From positions 1-36,272 of the forward strand of contig NZ_KQ948488.1 in NCBI RefSeq assembly GCF_001514115.1: a stretch of DNA of 36,272 nucleotides, read 5' to 3'. The notes beneath the pieces are model-generated. The model did not search any database and had not been told where the DNA came from. It saw nothing but the letters and a program-made list of their open reading frames with translations. Below are positions 15,918 through 24,301 of the stretch, in pieces. Numbering within the stretch: the first letter of the stretch is position 1; every line of letters begins with the position of its first letter. The position numbers and the translations under genes are program-made. This stretch comes from Streptomyces olivochromogenes (lineage in GTDB: Bacteria > Actinomycetota > Actinomycetes > Streptomycetales > Streptomycetaceae).

Positions 15918-17114
15918 ATGACCATCGTGTCCATCGCGGAGCGGCTGGGCCAGGACGGGTTCCTGGCCCGGTCGCTGCACCGCGACTACCGCCACGTCAC
16001 CCAAGCCGTGGACGCCCCCGGTTCCCTCGTCTCCTTCGACGTTCTCAACGAACTGATCGCCTCGCACCGGCTGGAGCCTCCACGGCTGCGTCTGTCGGCC
16101 GACGGCGAGGTCCTCCCCCAGCACCGTTACGCCGTGCCCGTCACCACACGACGGCACACGGTGTGGCAGCGCACCCATCCGGCCGAACTGCACCAATGCC
16201 TGTCCGGCGGCGCCTCCCTGGCGATCGACGCGATCGACGAACTCCACGAGCCCGTCGCCGACCTCGCTCAGCATCTGGAGAGCTGGCTGCGCACCCGCAT
16301 CCAGGTCAACGCCTACGCCTCATGGACCCCGACCGAGGGATTCGGCATCCACTGGGACGACCACGACGTCATCGTCGTCCAGGTCGAGGGCGCCAAACGC
16401 TGGCGGCTGTACGGCCCGACCCGGCAAGCCCCTATGCACCACGACGTCGCCTTCCCCGAGCCGCCACCGGAGACACCGGTCGCGGACGTCGTTCTCAACC
16501 CGGGCGACGTCCTGTATCTGCCGCGCGGCTGGTGGCACGCGGTCACCGCCGACCAAGGCACCGCCTCCCTGCACCTGACCTGCGGAATCGGCCCGCACAC
16601 CGGCGCCCACCTGATCGGCTGGCTGTCGGAGCGGCTACGCACCCACGGCCTCGTCCGAGCTGATCTCCCCCTGCACGCCTGCCCCGGCGCCCAGGAGGCG
16701 TATGTGGAGTCCCTGCGCAAGCTGCTGCTGGACGCTTTGGACGAGCCGGACCTGATCGGGCGGTTCGCTGCAGCCCGGGACGCGGAAGACCTCGGCCGAC
16801 TGCGCCCCTCTCTGCCCTTCCTCAACGGCGTCCCTGCGGATCCGTACCTCGCGGTGCGGTTGACCACCGGCCGAGCCCGGCTCACCAAGGCCCGCGATGA
16901 CGACGGTGCGGAGGTGATCCGCTTCACCGCGGCCGGACAGGAAATCGACTTCGCCCCGGCCACCGCATCGCTGCTGCGCCGTCTACTCGAAGGCGGCTGG
17001 TGGACACTGGCCGATCTGGCGACTGCCGCCAGCCTCGCCGTGCCCGATGCAGCCGGCGTAGTGGGTGAGCTGGTGGACGGTCAGGCTGCCTGCGTCCGGG
17101 CCGGTCACCGGTGA
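15918..17114 (+). CDS. JmjC/cupin-type Fe(II)/2-oxoglutarate oxygenase
   Basis: This protein of about 398 residues has the JmjC fold of the NO66/MINA/YcfD ribosomal oxygenase type. The metal site is H145-x-D147 in GFGIHWDDHDVIVVQVEGAKRW, with the second histidine H207 in LPRGWWHAVTA; the tract VEGAKRWRLYGP is characteristic. C-terminal residues (about 330-395) form a winged-helix-like segment, also as in that family, possibly for substrate binding or dimerisation. The family hydroxylates protein or peptide side chains (Arg, His and others) using Fe(II), 2-oxoglutarate and O2. The start at ATG 15918 has GAGGA at 15901. The stop overlaps the next start by 4 nt (GTGA). The likely substrate is the 45-aa peptide encoded just upstream (inference). 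Confidence 0.8.
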   Translation: MTIVSIAERLGQDGFLARSLHRDYRHVTQAVDAPGSLVSFDVLNELIASHRLEPPRLRLSADGEVLPQHRYAVPVTTRRHTVWQRTHPAELHQCLSGGASLAIDAIDELHEPVADLAQHLESWLRTRIQVNAYASWTPTEGFGIHWDDHDVIVVQVEGAKRWRLYGPTRQAPMHHDVAFPEPPPETPVADVVLNPGDVLYLPRGWWHAVTADQGTASLHLTCGIGPHTGAHLIGWLSERLRTHGLVRADLPLHACPGAQEAYVESLRKLLLDALDEPDLIGRFAAARDAEDLGRLRPSLPFLNGVPADPYLAVRLTTGRARLTKARDDDGAEVIRFTAAGQEIDFAPATASLLRRLLEGGWWTLADLATAASLAVPDAAGVVGELVDGQAACVRAGHR

Positions 17115-18013
17115 CCGCCGCGCTGGCGCTCGGCACGTACCGGCTGCGGGACGTGGCCACCGCGGTCCGGTACGCCGCCGCCTCCGAAACTACGTGGCTG
17201 GACACCGCGCCGAACTACCTGCACGGACGCGCCCAAACACTCCTTGCCCCTACCCTCGTCGAACACCCACGCCTGCAGGTCGCGACGAAGGTCGGGTTCC
17301 TCACCCCGCAGACCAGCGAAGCAGTCTCGGCCGCGGGCGTCCTCCCGCCCGGGATGCGCCACAGCCTGCACCCTCGGTACGTCCGGTGGCAGGTGGAACG
17401 CAACCGGCACGAACTCGGCCGGGACCGCGTCGAGACCGTCTTTCTCCACAATCCCGAGCGCGTCGGCGAGGCCTCACTCCGCCAGGTCCTGAGGGATGCC
17501 TTTGCGGTCCTCGAACAGGAAGCAGCCGCCGGGCACCTTGTCTCGTACGGCGTTGCGACCTGGACCGGGTTCCGTGACCGGCTGTTCACCGTCGAAGGCC
17601 TCGACGGCCTCGCCACCGAGGCGGCCGGCAGTCCGCAACATCATCTGAAGGCCATTCAGCTGCCGGTCAGTCTCGTGATGGACTCAGCGCTCGCTGCGGC
17701 GCTGGACGGGCACGGCCCGATCGCCGACGCTGCCGCCCGGCGATGGGACGTACATGCCTCTGCGCCCCTGCACGGCGGAGAGCTGTTAGCCCTGGCCACC
17801 GCCGAACTCGCCGCCCTGCTCCACTCCTCGCTGAGCATCGCCCAGGCCTGCCTCCTGGCCGTGGCCTCCTGCCCCGGCGTCTCAAAAGTGCTGCTGTCTG
17901 CCTCGACTCCGGCACACTGGGATGCCGCTCGCGCAGCCCTCGACGAGCCGCCCCTGCCCGCCGAGACCCTGCGGAAGGTCCTGAATGTACTCGCCCCCCA
18001 CCACCCCGACTGA
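17111..18013 (+). CDS. Aldo/keto reductase family protein with a TTA codon
   Basis: This protein of about 300 residues has a TIM-barrel aldo/keto reductase pattern: LALGTYRLRDVATAVRYA near the start, TTWLDTAPNYLHG (catalytic Asp and Tyr region), LQVATKVGFLTP (Lys), VETVFLHNPER, LVSYGVATW and a C-terminal PGVSKVLLSAST that corresponds to the NADP-binding end. Such enzymes reduce carbonyls with NADPH. The gene starts with GTG overlapping the oxygenase stop by 4 nt, and its 3' end overlaps the next gene by 29 nt, giving tight coupling. Codon 226 (17786-17788) is TTA, the rare leucine codon read by the bldA tRNA in Streptomyces. Production may therefore depend on development. It could act on an oxidised peptide residue; the substrate is unknown. 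Confidence 0.75.
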   Translation: MTAALALGTYRLRDVATAVRYAAASETTWLDTAPNYLHGRAQTLLAPTLVEHPRLQVATKVGFLTPQTSEAVSAAGVLPPGMRHSLHPRYVRWQVERNRHELGRDRVETVFLHNPERVGEASLRQVLRDAFAVLEQEAAAGHLVSYGVATWTGFRDRLFTVEGLDGLATEAAGSPQHHLKAIQLPVSLVMDSALAAALDGHGPIADAAARRWDVHASAPLHGGELLALATAELAALLHSSLSIAQACLLAVASCPGVSKVLLSASTPAHWDAARAALDEPPLPAETLRKVLNVLAPHHPD

Positions 18014-18803
18014 CGAACAGCGCACCCTGACCGCCCAGTCGGCCGCCGCCGACGCCCTCGGCATCACGGTCACCGGGCCCCGCCAGTGGGGCTACCAGGG
18101 CCGCACCCTCGGCCAGCAGGCCCACCACCCGCAGCACGGGGCCTGCTGGCTGCGCCTCATCTCCGCCCCGGCCAGCCAGGCGAACGGGAAACTCTGGGAC
18201 GGCACCGCAGAGGCCGCGGCCGCCTTCCCCACCGTGCACAAACCCGCCCTCCACGACCTCCACGACCTGCACTACGGCGGCCTTGCCTTCCGCGCCGAGC
18301 TGTCGGAATTCATCGCCGGCCCGGCCTGCTCACCCGAGCCCGTCCTGCGTGCCGAACTGGACCTGGCCCCGGCATGGTGGACGAGCCTGCGCACCGACCT
18401 CGACACCATTGCCGCCACCCGCACCACCCGTGTTGCCGTGCGACAGGAATGGATCTCGCGAGCCGTCCCTCAGCACGCCCGAGTTCCCGCACCAGACATC
18501 ACCAACTGGGCCACGGCGCATGGCGACTTCCACTTCGCCAACATCACCGCTGAACCCGTCATCCTGGACTGGGAAGGCTTCGGCGCCGCCCCTCTCGGCT
18601 ACGACGCCGCCATGCTCTACGCCTACTCCCTCCTCGCCCCGGCCACGGCCGCCACGATCCGCCGGGAACTACCCATCCTGAACACCCCAGCCGGCAACAC
18701 GGCCCTTCTCGTTGTCGCCGCTGACCTCCTGCAGTCCTGCTCCCGCAGCGACCACCCCGAACTTGCCGACCCCCTACGAGCCCTCGTCGCCTCCCTCACC
18801 TGA
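17985..18803 (+). CDS. APH-family phosphotransferase
   Basis: This protein of about 272 residues has the aminoglycoside-phosphotransferase/choline-kinase fold. The catalytic loop is HGDFHFAN (residues 179-186, D181 as base, N186 for metal), followed by VILDWEGFG with the second metal-binding Asp at about 195. The N-terminal lobe is short and lacks an obvious glycine loop, so substrate and nucleotide binding may be unusual. It overlaps the aldo/keto reductase gene by 29 nt and ends the peptide operon. Family members phosphorylate small molecules (antibiotics, homoserine, fructosamine), and some act in biosynthesis or self-protection. Here it may modify or inactivate the operon product; this is inference from context. 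Confidence 0.7.
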   Translation: MYSPPTTPTDEQRTLTAQSAAADALGITVTGPRQWGYQGRTLGQQAHHPQHGACWLRLISAPASQANGKLWDGTAEAAAAFPTVHKPALHDLHDLHYGGLAFRAELSEFIAGPACSPEPVLRAELDLAPAWWTSLRTDLDTIAATRTTRVAVRQEWISRAVPQHARVPAPDITNWATAHGDFHFANITAEPVILDWEGFGAAPLGYDAAMLYAYSLLAPATAATIRRELPILNTPAGNTALLVVAADLLQSCSRSDHPELADPLRALVASLT

Positions 18804-18834
18804 GGAACCACCGCTCTTACGGGGCCAGGACCTG

Positions 18835-19515
18835 ATGCACAGTGAATACAGAAGCCCGGGGACCGATACGCAACAGTTGCGGACCGTAGCTGAGGGAGCT
18901 GCGGTACACCGCGCCGGTGCGCCCTCCAGCGGCAGGCGCCCAGCGGGCCATCCGAACGGGTGGACTTCTGAAGGCTCGTCCCAGACCGATCCCCCCGTTG
19001 CCTACCGTCACCAGTATGGAGGTCAATACCTACGCCACGGCGTGCCTTTGGCGGACTACCAGCTGACCAAGGCCGACCACCGTCGGCAGCGAGAGGCTGT
19101 GCAAGTCCATGAGTGGGTTCAACGCCAACTTGCCAAGGCCCCTCCCTGGTCAGACAAGCACTGGGAGGAGATGCGCCAGCCCCTCGGGCCTCCGACTCCT
19201 CCGTGGGAACTGCAGCGGTGGAGGCTGCGCTTGTACTGCGGACACGTCATCGAGGCAACCCGTAACCGGAACAACCCCCGGCCCGATGGAGGGGGCCGCG
19301 ACGAGGAACGCTGCCCAGAATGCGGACTGAACCCCGCAGTGATCGTCGCCTTCGAGCCCCTGGGACCTGCCGCCGAACCCCCAGCGGAAAGCCGCTCCCT
19401 GATGTCCAGTCGCTCCACACGGCAACCGCCCGCAGATCGGCGCAGCAAGGCCGAACTGGTAGCCGAGAACAACGCGCTGCGTGCGGAACTGGAGTCCCTG
19501 CGAAATCAGGCATAG
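18835..19515 (+). CDS. Hypothetical protein with zinc-binding motif and C-terminal coiled coil
   Basis: This frame of about 226 codons is of unknown function. The middle reads WELQRWRLRLYCGHVIEATRN...RCPECGLNPAVIVAFEPLG, with a CxH and a CPxC pair that probably bind zinc, a pattern seen in small actinobacterial hypotheticals. The C-terminus KAELVAENNALRAELESL is a short leucine-zipper-like coiled coil. The start is uncertain: ATG 18835 is the first in-frame candidate after the kinase gene, but no clear RBS is present and the first ~60 residues are low-complexity, so a later start such as GTG near 19042 is possible. A strong hairpin terminator follows at 19554. Confidence 0.5.
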   Translation: MHSEYRSPGTDTQQLRTVAEGAAVHRAGAPSSGRRPAGHPNGWTSEGSSQTDPPVAYRHQYGGQYLRHGVPLADYQLTKADHRRQREAVQVHEWVQRQLAKAPPWSDKHWEEMRQPLGPPTPPWELQRWRLRLYCGHVIEATRNRNNPRPDGGGRDEERCPECGLNPAVIVAFEPLGPAAEPPAESRSLMSSRSTRQPPADRRSKAELVAENNALRAELESLRNQA

Positions 19516-19553
19516 CCCGCCTGCGGGCGGAGCTCGGTCGAGGGCTGAGACGG

Positions 19554-19585
19554 TCTGGGCCAAGCGGCAGGCCGTTTGGCCCAGA
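19554..19585. terminator. Bidirectional hairpin terminator
   Basis: TCTGGGCCAA pairs perfectly with TTGGCCCAGA (10 bp), and CGGC/GCCG inside the loop can extend the stem. It lies between the convergent gene ends at 19515 and 19621 and can serve both. No U-tract is visible, as usual in Streptomyces. Confidence 0.65.
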
Positions 19586-19620
19586 GCCCGGCGATTCAGC
19601 CTGGCCCCGTCAGTCGAAGT

Positions 19621-21117
19621 CTACGTGTGCCCGTCCCTTGCCCGCGGTGACAGCGGCAGGGGTGCGGCAGGGTGATCCTCAATCCAGGACAGGCCTCCGA
19701 TGTCGAGCCGACAGCGGGTACGGGTGACAGCGACGTAAGCGAGGCGAGCTTCACCGTCGTCGATCGGGCCAGCCACCGCGCGGCCGGTGTCGTCCAGCTG
19801 GTCGCTGTCCTTGGGCGGCGTGAAGTCGTCGGCGATTTTCACCTGCGCCCATTCACGCCCCTTGGCCTTGTGGGCGGTGGAGACGGTGACCTCGGCCTGC
19901 TGCTCGGGGACGAGTTGAGCAACAGCGCTGAGGATGGCGTCGGTGCCGTGGGTGTCGACGAGGTCGACCAGGGGCTGTAGATCACGTCCGGCTGGGTCGT
20001 GGGCGGCGTAGTCCTGCAGGTCGCCCCAGGAGGGGAACAGGACCAGTTCGGGATGGGTGGTGCGGCGGCCTTGCTTCAGGTCACGGGCGGCCAGAGCCAG
20101 GGCGCGCAGGCTGTCTCCTCCCCCGACCAGGGCCACCTGGTAGCCGCTGGCCAGAAGGTTCATGACCTGGGCCATGGCGCCGACGTTGGTGCGGCACAGC
20201 ACGGCGTCGGGCCGGGTGACGGGCCCGAGTTCGGTGGGCACGGTCTCGGTGCCGGTGAGGCGGAGGGGGGCGTCGGCGATGGACAGCCACCGGTTGGCCT
20301 CTTCGGCGAGCCGGGGGCCGAAGCGGAAGGACTGGGACAGGGCGAGCTGGGTGCCGTCGAAGCCGGTCATGACGTCTTTGGCGCCGCGCCAGTCGTAGAT
20401 GGCCTGGGCCGAGTCGCCGACCATGACGAGCTGGGCGTGGCTGCGCTGGGCGAGGAAGATCTGTTCGACGACGGGGTTGGTGTCCTGGGCCTCGTCGAGC
20501 AGGAGGAAGTCGGTGTCGATTTTGGGCCGGGTGAGGGCCCAGATTTTCAGGTAGTGGTCGTGGTCGAAGCGGACCGCGCCGTCGTCGGGGTGCTGGAGGT
20601 CGCCCCACGCTTTGCGGGCGAAGGGGACGAGGTGGGCTGCGAGTTGGGTGTGCAGGGCGTGGTCTTCCAGGCCGCGCAGGCGCGGGACGTGGTGGCGGGT
20701 GATGGCGGGGTCGGCGGTGTGGCAGAAGCGGGCCACGGTACGTAGGGCGGCGTTGGAGAGGGTCTTTTGTGACAGGTCGCGTTCTCCGATGCGGATGGCC
20801 TTGGTGATGCCGAGGGCCTGTCCGGTCTGCCAGGCGGGGCGGCGGGGGGCGTTGAGGCGGCGGGTGTAGCGGTGGCCGACGGCGGCGTAGGCGAGGGCGT
20901 GGGCGGTCTTGCAGCTGACGGTGGCCGGGAAGCGGGTGCGCGCGTCCTGGGCGATGGCCCGGTTGTAGGCGAGGTAGCGGCCGCGGCGCGAGGTGGCGTG
21001 GGCGAGTTCGGCCAGGGTGGTGGTTTTGCCGGTGCCCGCTCCGGCTTGCAGGGCCAGGTGTTCGCCTGCGTGGAAGGCGTCGGCCGCGGCTTGCTGCTCG
21101 TTGGTGGGGGTCAGCAC
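19621..21117 (-). CDS. UvrD/PcrA-like superfamily 1 DNA helicase
   Basis: This 498-aa SF1A helicase has these motifs in order: NEQQAAADAF (Q-motif), Walker A ALQAGAGTGKTTTLAEL (I), SCKTAHALAYAAVG (Ia), FLLLDEAQDTN (II, Walker B), VMVGDSAQAIYDWRGA (III), LSQSFRFG (IV), VSTAHKAKGREWAQVKI (V) and ARLAYVAVTRTRCRLDIG (VI). It is shorter than UvrD (about 720 aa) and lacks the large 1B/2B insertions, more like FBH1-type or phage/plasmid helicases. The GTG start overlaps the stop of the upstream gene by 7 nt, so it is the last gene of a three-gene operon. The helicase call is firm. Its role (recombination, plasmid replication or defence) is open. Confidence 0.85.
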   Translation of the reverse strand: MLTPTNEQQAAADAFHAGEHLALQAGAGTGKTTTLAELAHATSRRGRYLAYNRAIAQDARTRFPATVSCKTAHALAYAAVGHRYTRRLNAPRRPAWQTGQALGITKAIRIGERDLSQKTLSNAALRTVARFCHTADPAITRHHVPRLRGLEDHALHTQLAAHLVPFARKAWGDLQHPDDGAVRFDHDHYLKIWALTRPKIDTDFLLLDEAQDTNPVVEQIFLAQRSHAQLVMVGDSAQAIYDWRGAKDVMTGFDGTQLALSQSFRFGPRLAEEANRWLSIADAPLRLTGTETVPTELGPVTRPDAVLCRTNVGAMAQVMNLLASGYQVALVGGGDSLRALALAARDLKQGRRTTHPELVLFPSWGDLQDYAAHDPAGRDLQPLVDLVDTHGTDAILSAVAQLVPEQQAEVTVSTAHKAKGREWAQVKIADDFTPPKDSDQLDDTGRAVAGPIDDGEARLAYVAVTRTRCRLDIGGLSWIEDHPAAPLPLSPRARDGHT

Positions 21118-21587
21118 GGCGCGGCTCCGGTGGCGTGGGTGAGAGCGCGGCCGATGGCTGTCAGGAGGTGGGGGGCGGTGGTGCCGGCGAGCAGGTGCTG
21201 GACTGCCCGGTCGAGGTGTTCGGCCTCTGCACTGGTGTGTCGGGCCAGGGCCTGCTGGAGGGCCTGTTGCAGGTAGAGGCGGAGTGGTTGTCCCGCGCTG
21301 TCGGCGGTGGCTTGGAGGGCAGCGTGTGTGGCGGGTGGGAAGTCGACGTTGAGCAGGATCTGGCCGCTGGGGTCGGGGTAGTGGGTGGTGATCACGTCGA
21401 TGGGGAGCTGGCTGCTGATCTGGTGGCGTAGTCGGTTGAGGGCCTTGCTTGGGGTTTTGGCGGGGACCAGGGCGAGGAGGTGGGTGGCGTCGTGGTTGGC
21501 TGCGAGTGGCATCGTGCGGGTGGCCTGGTGGAGTTCGGCCGGGGTGAGGGGCTGGGTCAGGGTGATGGCCAGGGCGTGGTGGGGCAT
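21111..21587 (-). CDS. Hypothetical protein, middle gene of helicase operon
   Basis: This frame of about 158 residues starts 3 nt after the upstream gene's stop and overlaps the helicase start by 7 nt, so it is very probably real and coupled. It reads MPHHALAITLTQPLTPAELH, later VDFPPATHAALQATADSAGQ and LRLYLQQALQQALARH. The latter resembles the strand-helix-helix of small regulators such as ribbon-helix-helix or Arc-type proteins. No known domain is recognised and no transmembrane segment is present. It may partner the helicase; this rests on position alone. Confidence 0.6.
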   Translation of the reverse strand: MPHHALAITLTQPLTPAELHQATRTMPLAANHDATHLLALVPAKTPSKALNRLRHQISSQLPIDVITTHYPDPSGQILLNVDFPPATHAALQATADSAGQPLRLYLQQALQQALARHTSAEAEHLDRAVQHLLAGTTAPHLLTAIGRALTHATGAAPC

Positions 21588-21589
21588 CG

Positions 21590-22450
21590 TCAGGCCTTCC
21601 CGTGGTGGCGGGGCGTGGTGTGCGGCAGGCGGGTGTGGATGTGCTCCGTGTGCAGGAGGGGGTCGAAGACCTGCCATCCGGCTAGGGCGAGGTCGGCGGC
21701 GCCCGGGGTTGCGGCATGGACGGGGCAGCGCTGGGTGCGCCAGCGCATCTGCTCGGCGTACGGCAGGCGGCTGAGGTTGTAGACGGCCATTATTCCGGCG
21801 GGCAGGGCGAGTTGGCCGCGCTGCGGGCTGGCGGGTAGCAGCGTCCACATGCCTTGGGGGGTGTTGGGGGCGAGCACGGGTTGAGGGCAGCGGTGCCGGT
21901 GTCGGGTCTGGGCGACGCACCGGATGTCGGCGAGGGGGGCGTCGGCGAGGTAGCGGCCCAGCAGCAGTTGCACGACGGACCGGGCGGGGCGGTCGCTGTC
22001 GGCGGGCGGCTCGCAGGCGGTGGGCGGGGCGGGGGTGAACGCGCCTGCGTCGATGAGGCGGCGGGTGCGGACGGCGAGTTGGCGGCGTACCGCCTCGATG
22101 TGCGGGCCGGTCTGGGCGGTGGGGGTGCGGTCCGGGCAGAGGACGGCGTGCGGGATGCGGCACCAGGCGCTGCCGTCTCCATGCGGGATGGCGACGCCGC
22201 AGCTCAGGTGCCAGCGGCAGGAGTCCGGAACGTGGGTGGTGGCCAGTTCTGCCGGGTGCAGGGCGATCGGCCGTTGGTCGGCGCGCTGGTAGAAGTCGAT
22301 GCGGTTGCCGCATCTGCGGCAGCGGCCGCTCTGGCCGGCGCGCAGCAGGCGGCTCGGGCTGGCGGCGGTTACCCGCAGCGGGCGACGGGGGCGTGTGGTG
22401 CGGGGGCTGCCGTCCCAGTGGCAGCCGGTGGAGACGGTGTTGGGGTGCAT
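21590..22450 (-). CDS. Zinc-finger hypothetical protein (DUF6083-like)
   Basis: This protein of about 286 residues is the first gene of the helicase operon. Its N-terminal half contains GRCRRCGNRIDFYQRADQR, then PIALHPAEL, SCRWHLSCGVAIPHGDG and AWCRIPHAVLCP, a Cys/His-rich module that I associate with the Streptomyces DUF6083-type family (recalled, not checked). A second part includes RYLADAPLADIRCVAQTRHRHRC and RCPVHA, with further possible zinc ligands. The chosen start, MHPNTVSTG, fits family proteins, but no clear RBS precedes it; in-frame starts at 22534 or 22566 are alternatives. Function is unknown; nucleic-acid binding is plausible given the zinc motifs and helicase partner. Confidence 0.6.
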   Translation of the reverse strand: MHPNTVSTGCHWDGSPRTTRPRRPLRVTAASPSRLLRAGQSGRCRRCGNRIDFYQRADQRPIALHPAELATTHVPDSCRWHLSCGVAIPHGDGSAWCRIPHAVLCPDRTPTAQTGPHIEAVRRQLAVRTRRLIDAGAFTPAPPTACEPPADSDRPARSVVQLLLGRYLADAPLADIRCVAQTRHRHRCPQPVLAPNTPQGMWTLLPASPQRGQLALPAGIMAVYNLSRLPYAEQMRWRTQRCPVHAATPGAADLALAGWQVFDPLLHTEHIHTRLPHTTPRHHGKA

Positions 22451-22619
22451 GGCGGGGACCGTGCCAGGCGACACCCCGCGATGAGGGGAACAGGCAGGGT
22501 GGTATCCCTCGGACGGCCCAGCGGTACCGAACATCTGCCTCAGTTGGCGCCCGGGTGTTCGGTGCATGGGCACCGGTTCGGGTGATTCGCAGGGCGGTGC
22601 GCGAGGGGGCGGGGCCGGG

Positions 22620-22883
22620 TCAGGAGTCCGGGGTGCCGGGCGGGGTGTGGTCGTCGCAGAGGGCGCCCAGCAGGTGTTCGATCGGCACGTCGAAGGTGTG
22701 GGCGAGGGCGTGCCAGGTGGTGACGCTGCCGGTGGTGCGGCCGTGTTCGAGGTCGATGAGGGTGCGCCGGGCCAGGCCGCTGCGGCTGGCGAGTTCATCG
22801 AAGGTCCAGCCGCGCTCGTTCCTCAGCCGCGCCAGCGCCACGTGCAGTGCGGTGAGGTCGGGGTCAGGCGGCAAGATCGTCAC
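22620..22883 (-). CDS. Small XRE-family repressor
   Basis: This 87-aa protein is almost entirely a helix-turn-helix domain: ALARLRNERGWTFDELASRSGLARRTLIDLEHGRTTGSVTTWHALAHTFDVPIEHLL. The start is taken as GTG 22883 (MTILPPDP), because upstream codons to 22958 fall inside the operator-like repeats and give a less family-like N-terminus. The gene is divergent from the one at 23058, and three related inverted-repeat sites lie between them. This suggests it represses both directions, like prophage or integrative-element master repressors. Confidence 0.7.
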   Translation of the reverse strand: MTILPPDPDLTALHVALARLRNERGWTFDELASRSGLARRTLIDLEHGRTTGSVTTWHALAHTFDVPIEHLLGALCDDHTPPGTPDS

Positions 22884-22894
22884 CCCACCATCCG

Positions 22895-22985
22895 ACGGTG
22901 CAGACCCCTGCCCTGTCAGTGCGGGTTTCTGCACTATCCGTCGGAGTGGGGGTGACATTCACGGTGCAGGGATCTGCACTACCGT
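22895..22985. promoter_or_regulatory. Cluster of three operator-like inverted repeats
   Basis: Site C (22961-22985) is ACGGTGCAG, GGAT, CTGCAC, TA, CCGT, a near-perfect palindrome. Site B (22918-22941) has AGTGC...GCACT followed by ATCCGT. Site A (22895-22910) has ACGGTGCAG with a weaker second arm. All share the core ACGGTGCAG or its complement and lie in the divergent region beside a small XRE gene. They are likely its binding sites and overlap the divergent promoters. Confidence 0.55.
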
Positions 22986-23057
22986 GCGTGCGTCCTGGGT
23001 GCTTCCAGGTGGAGTACCCGCCACAGCGGCGCGGACAGCAAGGAGGACAACGGGCCG

Positions 23058-24087
23058 ATGAGGCTTGCCGGCGCGCATGCCACAGTGCGGCGCATCTGGA
23101 CGGTGGAACTGCGTTCACGGGCGGACGGCCCGAGACTCGTCTGCCCCCACTGCACCGTGCTGCACACCCGCCCCCTCCAGGCCGCCTCCGCGCGGTCCGC
23201 CGCCCTGGCACATCTGGCCTGCCATGCCAGTACCGACGCACTGCCCGGCTATCTGCGCACCTGCCAGTGCCGGGCGAGGGGCTGCTCCTGGCATCCGCGT
23301 CACCGCGGCTGCGCCGGGCCGGTGCTGCTCGCCCTCACCCGCGACCGCAGCGGCCGCACCTGGCGCCTCGCCGACGCCTGCGCCGCCTGCGCGGCCGCCA
23401 CCAGTCACACGGCCATCGTCCCCGCCACCCTGCTCGCTCCCCGCCGGCCGGGATGCGCCGGGCGCCGCCCCGCGCCCCCGGGCGGCCCAGCCGAACGCAC
23501 ACGCGTCCGGGAGATGCTCACCTACCTGGCAGCAGCACTCCCCCCAGTTCACCTCCCCTGCCGCCCGCCTGCTTGCCCTGCAGTGCGCACTGCGCGCCGA
23601 CACCCGTGGCTACGTCCGGCTGCCCGGCGGCCTATTGCGCGGCATGCGACTGCGCGGCCGCAGCGAACTGTGGGAGGAGCTGGAACACGCAGGCTGGCTG
23701 CGCCGCACAGCGGGCAAGCACCCGCATATCGAGGCACAGCTGCTGGATGCCGCAGTACTCTCCCAGCAACCAGGCAGCCGAGCCCGCGCCGCACACTGGG
23801 CTCTGCGTCCTGCCCCGCTAGCGCTCGAGGCAAGACGACCTCCGGCCGTGCAGCTGACCGCACTTGCCCTGGCCTCGCACACCTCGGACGACGCCGGCAG
23901 CACCGACATGGAGGTGCTCGCCCGCCTGTGCGGACACTCACCCCACCAGACCGCGCAACTCCTCGACCGGCTGAAGGCAACACACACGCTGGCCACCTGG
24001 CAGCACAACCGGGAAACCGACGAAGTCTCCTGGCACCTGCCCCAACAGCACCCTGCAGCACGGCCCGGTGAGCATCGATCACACTGA
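23058..24087 (+). pseudogene. Cys-rich protein with C-terminal winged helix, single-base frameshift
   Basis: The 5' part begins MRLAGAHATVRRIWTVELRS and carries Cys/His pairs (LVCPHCTVLH, TCQCRARGCSWHPRHRGC, ACAACAAA) that suggest zinc binding. From about 23540 the sensible reading moves to the +1 frame: PQFTSPAARLLALQCALR, GLLRGMRLRGRSELWEELEHAGWLRR and a C-terminal winged-helix-like MEVLARLCGHSPHQTAQLLDRLKATHTL. The total of 1030 nt equals 343 codons plus one base, and the switch falls in a six-C run (23540-23545). One extra C therefore breaks the gene, or is a sequencing error; without it the product would be about 342 residues. It is divergent from the small XRE repressor and probably controlled by it. 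No known family is named. Confidence 0.6.
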
Positions 24088-24301
24088 CTGCGGCCTACGC
24101 ATGACACTGCGGTTGAGCCGCAGACATCATCCGAGAGGAACAACTGACTCCGCCTGTCCGTACTATCTCTACGCGGGGACGCCCCACAGCAGTCGGCCCA
24201 CCGATAGCTCCATCAACGCCAGCGGAATTACTACCCAGCACTGGCGCCCGCTCTGCGGGGTACTTCAGCCCGCGGTCGCGAACCGAGGAAAGGCCAGCAT
24301 C

